A stretch of DNA of 64,000 bases from Shewanella sp. (GTDB taxonomy: Bacteria > Pseudomonadota > Gammaproteobacteria > Enterobacterales > Shewanellaceae). The DNA is taken from the NCBI GenBank assembly GCA_028223395.1, contig JAOIUG010000001.1:1-64000 (forward strand). The letters run 5' to 3'. Position 1 is the stretch's first letter, and every line of letters starts with the position of its first letter. Below the pieces are notes generated by a model. The model made no database searches. It saw only the letters and a program-made list of their open reading frames with translations, and had not been told where the DNA came from. The translations under genes and the position numbers were made by a program. This document shows positions 58,875 to 64,000 of the stretch, in pieces.

Positions 58875-59378
58875 ATGAATTACACAAAGCAGCAATGGCG
58901 ATATCATGGCGTAACGCCAGTAAAAGGCAGAAAACTATTACTACTGCAAGCAGATGAGTTGCTTGTGGCGATCCCGCTGATGTATCGCATTATTTTACAG
59001 AACAAAAAAGATCATCGGCTCGAATGGTTTAATTATGCTGAAAGCAAAAAGGATCAAGAATTAAAATTTATTACTTTATCAACGCAGCTTTCATTAATGG
59101 CAAAAAAACATAAAGATAAGCAAGACGACAGTGAGGCACTGCAGTATTTAAATGTATTGCTCAATGATCACTTTAGCGATTATGGCTGGCGTATGATCCG
59201 AAAAGAATTAGCACAAATAAAAAAACGACGTAAAAAGTCACATATAGAATTAAGTAATGATCTCATTTATCGATTAAAACGTTTGATGTCTTTAAAGCAA
59301 CTCGACAGTTTTGATCAAACCATTGACTACTTATTAAGTGAAAATGAAGATAATTGTCTCGAAAAATCTAAGTTGTGA
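58875..59378 (+). CDS. Ribbon-helix-helix-like DNA-binding protein (distantly MatP-like)
   Basis: About 167 aa. Unrecognised N-terminal helical domain (YTKQQWRYHGVTPVKGRKLLLLQADELL). The C-terminal part KKSHIELSNDLIYRLKRLMSLKQLDSFDQTIDYLL (about 125-160) has the beta-strand, helix, helix pattern of RHH proteins and resembles in layout the end of MatP (RKKSIDLE...LSETI). A basic stretch KKRRKKSH precedes it. RHH dimers normally bind short palindromes, and one lies just upstream of this gene. ATG 58875 or GTG 58872 are both possible. Divergent from the recombinase; a functional link is inference. Confidence 0.6.
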   Translation: MNYTKQQWRYHGVTPVKGRKLLLLQADELLVAIPLMYRIILQNKKDHRLEWFNYAESKKDQELKFITLSTQLSLMAKKHKDKQDDSEALQYLNVLLNDHFSDYGWRMIRKELAQIKKRRKKSHIELSNDLIYRLKRLMSLKQLDSFDQTIDYLLSENEDNCLEKSKL

Positions 59379-59436
59379 ATGAAAGGCTTATTGTATTTTA
59401 TCGGTCTAATAGGATTAGGATCTTTAAGAGATAATA

Positions 59437-59886
59437 ATGATGACATTGAGTAAAAAATTAGTAGGACTTTCTTTAAGTCTCGCAATGGCTGGTTGTAGTA
59501 GTTTAGGTAACGAACCTACTTTACAACATAATGGGGTAGCCGTTAATGGATACGATGTAGTCGCATACTTTACTGAAAATAAACCTGTAAAAGGTTTGTC
59601 TAAGTTCAGTAGCGAATATCATGATCTACACTGGTATTTCAGTAGTGAAAAAAACAAAGAATTATTTGAACAAGATCAACAGCATTATTTACCACAGTAT
59701 GGTGGTTATTGTGCTTACGGTATGTCAAAAGGGTTTGTGGTCGACACCGATCCTCATGCCTTCACAATTGTGAATGATAAACTCTATTTAAATTATAGCT
59801 TGGGCGTACGAGATACCTGGCAAAAAGAGACGGCAGAATATATTAATAGTGCGGATACGCATTGGTTAAAGAAAACGAAAAAATAA
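59437..59886 (+). CDS. YHS-domain lipoprotein
   Basis: 149 aa. Signal sequence with lipobox LAMAGCSS, so exported and lipid-anchored at Cys near residue 20. The remaining domain has VNGYDVVAYF and YHDLHWYFSSEKNKELFEQDQQHYLPQYGGYCAYGMSKG, the pattern of YHS-domain proteins (related to metal or haem-handling domains; role unclear). Downstream of the RHH-like gene by about 60 nt on the same strand, but with its own upstream region. Ends in a hairpin terminator. Confidence 0.8.
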   Translation: MMTLSKKLVGLSLSLAMAGCSSLGNEPTLQHNGVAVNGYDVVAYFTENKPVKGLSKFSSEYHDLHWYFSSEKNKELFEQDQQHYLPQYGGYCAYGMSKGFVVDTDPHAFTIVNDKLYLNYSLGVRDTWQKETAEYINSADTHWLKKTKK

Positions 59887-59900
59887 GAAGCAGTTACATA

Positions 59901-59927
59901 ACGGGGAGCATGATTTTCATGCCCCGT
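59901..59927. terminator. Terminator between YHS lipoprotein and DEAD-box helicase
   Basis: ACGGGG ... CCCCGT with an inner CATGA/TCATG extension; it serves convergent genes. Confidence 0.6.
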
Positions 59928-59938
59928 CTATTGCAGGA

Positions 59939-61282
59939 TTAATCTTCAGGTAGATCTTGTAGTTTAGATTTAGGTTTTCTCAACATTGGGGCATCACCAA
60001 TATCAACGCCGGTAGCAAAGCGTTTATCACGATTAGCACTGGCTTTTGCGGCTGATTTCTTTTTCGCATTGCTCGCTTTTTTCTTTACATTTTTGGCTTT
60101 GGTTTTTTGGGTCTTTTTAGGTTGGTCTTTAAGACCAGTAAATTTACCTTTTAAACCCTCGAGTTCACTAAAAGCAAATTGCTTATTCAGGAAATTTTGC
60201 ACTTGCGTAAAGTTCACCCAATCTTTAGGTCCTACTAACGATACAGCGTCACCTTTAGCGCCTGCACGGCCTGTACGACCGATCCGGTGCACATATTCTT
60301 CAGCAAACTTTGGCATATCAAAATTAATCACTAAAGACACATTCAATAAATCTAACCCGCGAGAAGCGACATCTGTTGTCACTAAGATCTGCTGCAAACC
60401 TCGGCTAAATTCATCCATAATTTGGTTGCGTGCATTTTGCTTTAATTCACCACTGAGTGAAGCAGTCTTAAAGCCATTATCGGCCAGTTTTTTAGCGAGG
60501 CGATCGGTGTCTTGCCGCGTCGCTGTAAAAATAATGATTTGTTTTTGCTGTTCACTTTTTAAAATACGTGTCAGCAAGGCTTCTTTATGATCGAGGTGAT
60601 CACACAAGAAGATCCGTTGAGTAATATCTTTATGCTCTAAATTTCCGGCGCCAATGGCAACATGCTCGGGTGACTTCAGTAATTCAGCGGCAATGTCGTT
60701 TACATCGCCATGATCTAATGTTGCTGAAAACATTAATGTTTGTCGACGCTTGTGATCTGCTGCTTGGTTAATTTGCTTAAGCTGATCAGCAAAACCGAGA
60801 TCTAACATACGATCAGCTTCATCAAAAATAAGCAGTTCAAGCCCATTAAGATGCAAATGATGCTGTGCAAGGTGATCGGCTAAGCGACCAGGAGTTGCCA
60901 CCACAAAATGTGGATCGCGTGCTAACGCTTTAGCTTGATCATTAAAGTTTTCGCCACCTAAAATCTTAGTTGCTTTAAACTGTGTGTTAGCCACCAGCAA
61001 GCGCAATTGACTATACACCTGCGTGGCAAGCTCACGTGTTGGCAGTAAAATGACCGCGCGTGGATCACGTTTACTCAATGCTTTACACGAGATCATCCGT
61101 TGCATAGCAGGTAACAAAAACGCTAATGTTTTACCTGATCCTGTTTTAGATGATGCCATTAGATCTTTGCCTGCGAGGGCTATCGGTATGGCTTGTTCCT
61201 GGATCTCGGTTGGAGTGTCTATTCCCATGTGTTTTAATGTTTGTAGTAGACGTTGATCCAGTGAAAAATCGGTAAATTGCAA
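59939..61282 (-). CDS. DEAD-box ATP-dependent RNA helicase
   Basis: 447 aa from TTG 61282 with AGGAG seven bases upstream. Complete superfamily 2 motif set: Q-motif region TPTEIQEQAIP, SSKTGSGKT (I), PTRELA (Ia), DEADRMLDLGF (II), SATL (III), TDVASRGLDL (V) and HRIGRTGRAG (VI). The basic C-terminal tail (from about 375) is rich in Lys/Ala (AKNVKKKASNAKKKSAAK). The closest E. coli relatives by motif and tail are SrmB and RhlE, ribosome-assembly helicases; which orthologue cannot be fixed. Confidence 0.92.
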   Translation of the reverse strand: MQFTDFSLDQRLLQTLKHMGIDTPTEIQEQAIPIALAGKDLMASSKTGSGKTLAFLLPAMQRMISCKALSKRDPRAVILLPTRELATQVYSQLRLLVANTQFKATKILGGENFNDQAKALARDPHFVVATPGRLADHLAQHHLHLNGLELLIFDEADRMLDLGFADQLKQINQAADHKRRQTLMFSATLDHGDVNDIAAELLKSPEHVAIGAGNLEHKDITQRIFLCDHLDHKEALLTRILKSEQQKQIIIFTATRQDTDRLAKKLADNGFKTASLSGELKQNARNQIMDEFSRGLQQILVTTDVASRGLDLLNVSLVINFDMPKFAEEYVHRIGRTGRAGAKGDAVSLVGPKDWVNFTQVQNFLNKQFAFSELEGLKGKFTGLKDQPKKTQKTKAKNVKKKASNAKKKSAAKASANRDKRFATGVDIGDAPMLRKPKSKLQDLPED

Positions 61283-61438
61283 AGGTGAACTCCTAAAATA
61301 ATCTGACCGCGCATTATACCCAGATAAAGAGTACAGAGCTATGATTAGCGATGAAGTTTATCTTAAAGGCGATGAAAACCACATATGATCTTGCGATCAG
61401 GTAGGATGTGGGTAATTGCAACAAGAGGAGAGTAACTT

Positions 61439-62482
61439 GTGTCAGAAAAAAATGATCCGGTGACAATTGGGCTTGCACTTGGCAGCGGCGCTGCAAAAGG
61501 TTGGGCGCATATTGGCGTATTAAACGGCTTGGCTAAGCTTGGAGTGTTTCCAGATAAAGTGGCCGGGTGTTCTATTGGGGCGGTTGTCGGCGCGGCTTAT
61601 TCAAATGATAACTTATCTGAATTAGAAGATTGGGTCCGCAGTTTTAGCAGTTGGGACGTATTGGGTTTGATGGACTTTAGCTGGCGTAAAGGTGGCTTGA
61701 TAAGTGGCGACAAAGTGTTTGATGTGCTCCAAAAGAGCATTGGCGATCTGCAAATAGAGCAACTTAAAAAACCTTTTGCAGCCGTCGCAACGGATCTTTA
61801 TTCAGGGCAAGAGATCTGGTTTACTGAAGGCAACTTACAACAAGCTGTGAGGGCCTCATGCTCAATGCCGGGCATTTTGTCGCCAGTGAAGATGGGCGAT
61901 CGCTGGTTAGTGGATGGCGCAGTTGTTAACCCTGTGCCGGTATCGGTCAGTAAAGCCATGGGAGTGGACATTGTTATCGCGGTCGATCTTCATGGTTTGC
62001 GCCGCGGCCGCATGCAAGTGTTACCGGTTAACATGAAAAGTAACCACCCTACGACGGAAGAAAAAGCAGCGGAAAGTAATCAAGAAGAGCAGGGCTTTAC
62101 AGAATTGTTAGCGCGAGGTCGAGACTATATCACTGGCTTGACCGATAAATTAAGCCATAAGTTTGATAATAGTGACGCGCCAAACCCAGGCATGTTAGGT
62201 GTTATGAATCAGTCGATGGATATTTTAGAGCAGCGCCATAAAAGGGCACGATTAATGGGTGATCCACCTGATATTTGCATTGTGCCTGATCTCGCTAGGA
62301 TCGGAACCATGGAGTTTCATCGTGCTGATGAAGCGATTGCAGCAGGTGAGGCGGCGGTCGAACAAGTTGCCCACCTTATCAATGCTGCGTTGGCGCCTTA
62401 TCAAATGAGGGGCGAAGATCCTTCAAAAGCGAGTATTGAACAAGATAATGCGTCACATCCTCAGGGCCATAGCGAAGTGTAA
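61439..62482 (+). CDS. rssA: Patatin-like phospholipase family protein RssA
   Basis: 347 aa with GTG start after GAGGAGAG. Patatin fold: oxyanion loop GLALGSGAAKGWAHIGVL, nucleophile Ser in AGCSIGAVVGAAYS near 42 and Asp in WLVDGAVVNPVPV near 160 form the Ser-Asp dyad. The N-terminal 250 residues match the RssA/YchK group; the rest includes an acidic linker (TEEKAAESNQEEQG) and a C-terminal helix. Lipid acyl hydrolase activity is presumed from the family, no signal peptide. The function of RssA is not well established. Confidence 0.85.
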   Translation: MSEKNDPVTIGLALGSGAAKGWAHIGVLNGLAKLGVFPDKVAGCSIGAVVGAAYSNDNLSELEDWVRSFSSWDVLGLMDFSWRKGGLISGDKVFDVLQKSIGDLQIEQLKKPFAAVATDLYSGQEIWFTEGNLQQAVRASCSMPGILSPVKMGDRWLVDGAVVNPVPVSVSKAMGVDIVIAVDLHGLRRGRMQVLPVNMKSNHPTTEEKAAESNQEEQGFTELLARGRDYITGLTDKLSHKFDNSDAPNPGMLGVMNQSMDILEQRHKRARLMGDPPDICIVPDLARIGTMEFHRADEAIAAGEAAVEQVAHLINAALAPYQMRGEDPSKASIEQDNASHPQGHSEV

Positions 62483-62491
62483 CCATCAGCA

Positions 62492-62513
62492 AAAAGGGCC
62501 TTACGGCCCTTTT
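62492..62513. terminator. Bidirectional terminator after rssA
   Basis: AAAAGGGCC-TTAC-GGCCCTTTT: perfect 9-bp stem, tetraloop, A- and T-tracts on both sides, between convergent genes. Confidence 0.9.
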
Positions 62514-62557
62514 ATTGATTGATATAACCCAACATGAATAGGCTTAGGTGGTAATTA

Positions 62558-63556
62558 TTAGCCCAGTTTTACCAGCATTTTACCGCGGTTTTTACCTTCA
62601 AACAGACCAATAAATGCTTCAGGTGCTTGAGAAAGCCCTTCATAAATCGTTTGCTCTGCTACGATTTTTCCTTCGGCTAGCCACTGGCCCATTTGCTGAG
62701 CAAACTCTGGGTAATGTGCCCAATGTTCGAACACAATAAAGCCTTCAATTTTGAGCTTTTTCATGATGATTTGAGCTAAATTGGCCGGTCCAGGAGTCGG
62801 GGTCGTGTCGTTATATTGTGCGATCATGCCACATACCGCAATACGACCATGATCGTTCATATTATTTAATGCCGCGGCTAAATGATCGCCGCCGACATTT
62901 TCAAAATAAACATCAACTCCTTCTGGCGCCGCGGTGGCTAATGCCGCGCTAAGATCGCCACAGCTTTTGTAGTTGATCACAGCGTCAACACCTAATGAGG
63001 TTACGTGCTGAGCTTTTTCATCAGAACCAACAGATGCAACAACGCGCGCGCCCATAAGTTTACCGATTTGGATCGCAATACTACCGACTGCACCCGAAGC
63101 TGCAGACACAAACAAGGTTTCACCTGCTTTTAAAGCCGCAATGCGGTTCAAACCCGTCCAAGCTGTCATCCCTGGCATGCCTAATACACCTAAAAAGTGT
63201 GATTCATCAATTGGCGTGTTTGGTAACGCTGTGATCTCTGTGCCATCAGTCACAAAGTGACTGCGCCAGCCGTGCATACTGTTAACCAAGCTACCGACAG
63301 GAAATTGACTGTGGTTAGATTCGATAACTTCACCAATGGCTCCGCCTTCTAGCACGGCACCAATTTCAAAAGGGGCAATATAACTTTTTCTGTCGATCAT
63401 GCGCCCACGCATATACGGATCAACAGACATCCAAGTGTTCTTAACTAAAAATTCACCGGGTTTTATCGCTGCAAGGGCGACGTCTGCTTCAACAAAGTTG
63501 CTTGCGGTAGGAAGACCTTCAGGGCGTGACTTTAGCTGTATTTGTTTAGCGTTCAT
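62558..63556 (-). CDS. NADPH-dependent oxidoreductase, CurA/prostaglandin-reductase type MDR
   Basis: 332 aa. Zinc-free medium-chain dehydrogenase/reductase. Family text: WMSVDPYMRGRM near 43, GMPGMTAWTGL near 126, and the nucleotide-binding loop FVSAASGAVGSIAIQIGKLMGARVVASVGS near 148, with FENVGGDHL near 215. Relatives (E. coli CurA, leukotriene B4 dehydrogenase) reduce the C=C bond of alpha,beta-unsaturated carbonyls. AGGA precedes the ATG. Divergent from a MarR/OhrR-type regulator with operator-like repeats between, suggesting induction by reactive electrophiles or peroxides. Confidence 0.87.
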   Translation of the reverse strand: MNAKQIQLKSRPEGLPTASNFVEADVALAAIKPGEFLVKNTWMSVDPYMRGRMIDRKSYIAPFEIGAVLEGGAIGEVIESNHSQFPVGSLVNSMHGWRSHFVTDGTEITALPNTPIDESHFLGVLGMPGMTAWTGLNRIAALKAGETLFVSAASGAVGSIAIQIGKLMGARVVASVGSDEKAQHVTSLGVDAVINYKSCGDLSAALATAAPEGVDVYFENVGGDHLAAALNNMNDHGRIAVCGMIAQYNDTTPTPGPANLAQIIMKKLKIEGFIVFEHWAHYPEFAQQMGQWLAEGKIVAEQTIYEGLSQAPEAFIGLFEGKNRGKMLVKLG

Positions 63557-63579
63557 AGTGATTCCTGTTTTTTGTTTGT

Positions 63580-63650
63580 GCGCAAAGTAATTGCCTGCAT
63601 CATAGCGAAACTCGAAAATAGATGCAAATACTTTGCGCGCAAATTAATTG
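63580..63650. promoter_or_regulatory. Operator-like repeats between CurA-like and MarR-type genes
   Basis: CAAAGTAATTG (63583-63593) and CAAATTAATTG (63640-63650) are near-identical 11-mers. In addition GCGCAAAGTA (63580-63589) and TACTTTGCGC (63629-63638) form an inverted repeat. These sit in the divergent promoter region and fit binding by the adjacent MarR-family protein. Confidence 0.5.
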
Positions 63651-63723
63651 TCAGTAAGCTAGTGTTGTGATCTGGAGTCAGTTAAGATGGTGGCTTGAAA
63701 TCACAGTATATACGGAGAACGAC

Positions 63724-64000
63724 GTGGATCAGCACGATCAGCAAAATGGTTTGTCAGACAATGTGTGTTTTGCGCTTTACACCGCGGGCAATGCTCTTAT
63801 GCGTGCATATCGCTCTTTGCTTGAGCAACATGAGCTGACATATCCACAATATTTGGTGATGCAGGCGTTATGGTTAAAAGACAGATCCAGTATCACGCAG
63901 TTATCACAAGCAACGCGACTCGATTTAGGTACGCTTTCTCCGATAATTAAGCGTTTGGACAGTAAGCAATTTTTGCAGCGCTTGCCCGATGAAACCGATG
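63724..64000 (+). CDS. MarR/OhrR-family transcriptional regulator (partial, runs off window)
   Basis: Not in the ORF track because it is cut by the window end. GTG 63724 has GGAG six bases before it. The first 92 residues read VCFALYTAGNALMRAYRSLL, then LTYPQYLVMQALW and LSPIIKRLDSKQFLQRL, the winged-helix pattern of MarR. The Cys in NVCFALYTA is at the place of the peroxide-sensing Cys of OhrR. Probably represses the divergent CurA-like reductase and itself. Whether the rest is intact cannot be seen. Confidence 0.8.
   Translation, partial: MDQHDQQNGLSDNVCFALYTAGNALMRAYRSLLEQHELTYPQYLVMQALWLKDRSSITQLSQATRLDLGTLSPIIKRLDSKQFLQRLPDETD

Overview
The window looks like a chromosome segment of a marine gammaproteobacterium of the Shewanella/Alteromonadales type. 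The main evidence is a kdnA-kdnB-kdsB operon (8-amino-Kdo lipopolysaccharide, a trait known from Shewanella) and the block tyrB-like / aroA / cmk / rpsA / ihfB / lapA / lapB / pyrF. No rRNA, tRNA or CRISPR array was seen. All calls were made by eye from the sequence and the ORF track.

Layout. (1) 1-3.84 kb: AT-rich distal end of an integron cassette array. Four cassette-type genes (membrane/coiled-coil protein, DUF2971, HEPN/RES, hypothetical) lie in one orientation with attC-like sites between them and a remnant of a REP-associated tyrosine transposase; the integrase would lie left of the window. (2) 4.4-7.0 kb: a formate/nitrite-transporter-family channel fused to CBS domains, and a LysR regulator. 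(3) 7.3-30.3 kb: a hybrid NRPS-PKS locus on the minus strand, made of a phosphopantetheinyl transferase and two megasynthases (2786 and 4477 aa). (4) 30.4-43 kb: kdn/kds operon, carbonic anhydrase, hydrolase, ArsC-like/dapE/M15 operon, crr, a CheX-like protein, aromatic aminotransferase, aroA. (5) 43-56.8 kb: housekeeping genes including cmk, rpsA, ihfB, lapAB, pyrF, dacB, pssA, tapT and rluA. (6) 56.9-59.4 kb: a solitary tyrosine recombinase and a ribbon-helix-helix-like protein, with three copies of a 13-bp palindrome and a perfect 21-bp inverted repeat. (7) 59.4-64 kb: YHS lipoprotein, DEAD-box helicase, patatin-like RssA, a CurA-like reductase and the start of a divergent MarR/OhrR-type regulator.

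How the megasynthase should work (inference from domain order and hand-read specificity codes): A(Ser)-T / C-A(Ser)-T / C-A(aliphatic, Leu-like?)-T, then a TubC-type docking handover to C-A(Val)-T / KS-AT-KR-ACP / C-A(unusual code, Asx-like?)-T-E-TE. The PKS module would extend valine by two carbons and reduce the ketone, giving a statine-type gamma-amino-beta-hydroxy acid inside the peptide. The last residue would be epimerised before thioesterase release. The upstream phosphopantetheinyl transferase would activate the carrier domains.

The most novel-looking items are the statine-type NRPS-PKS, the recombinase/RHH locus with shared palindromes, and the chimeric attC sites of the cassette array.
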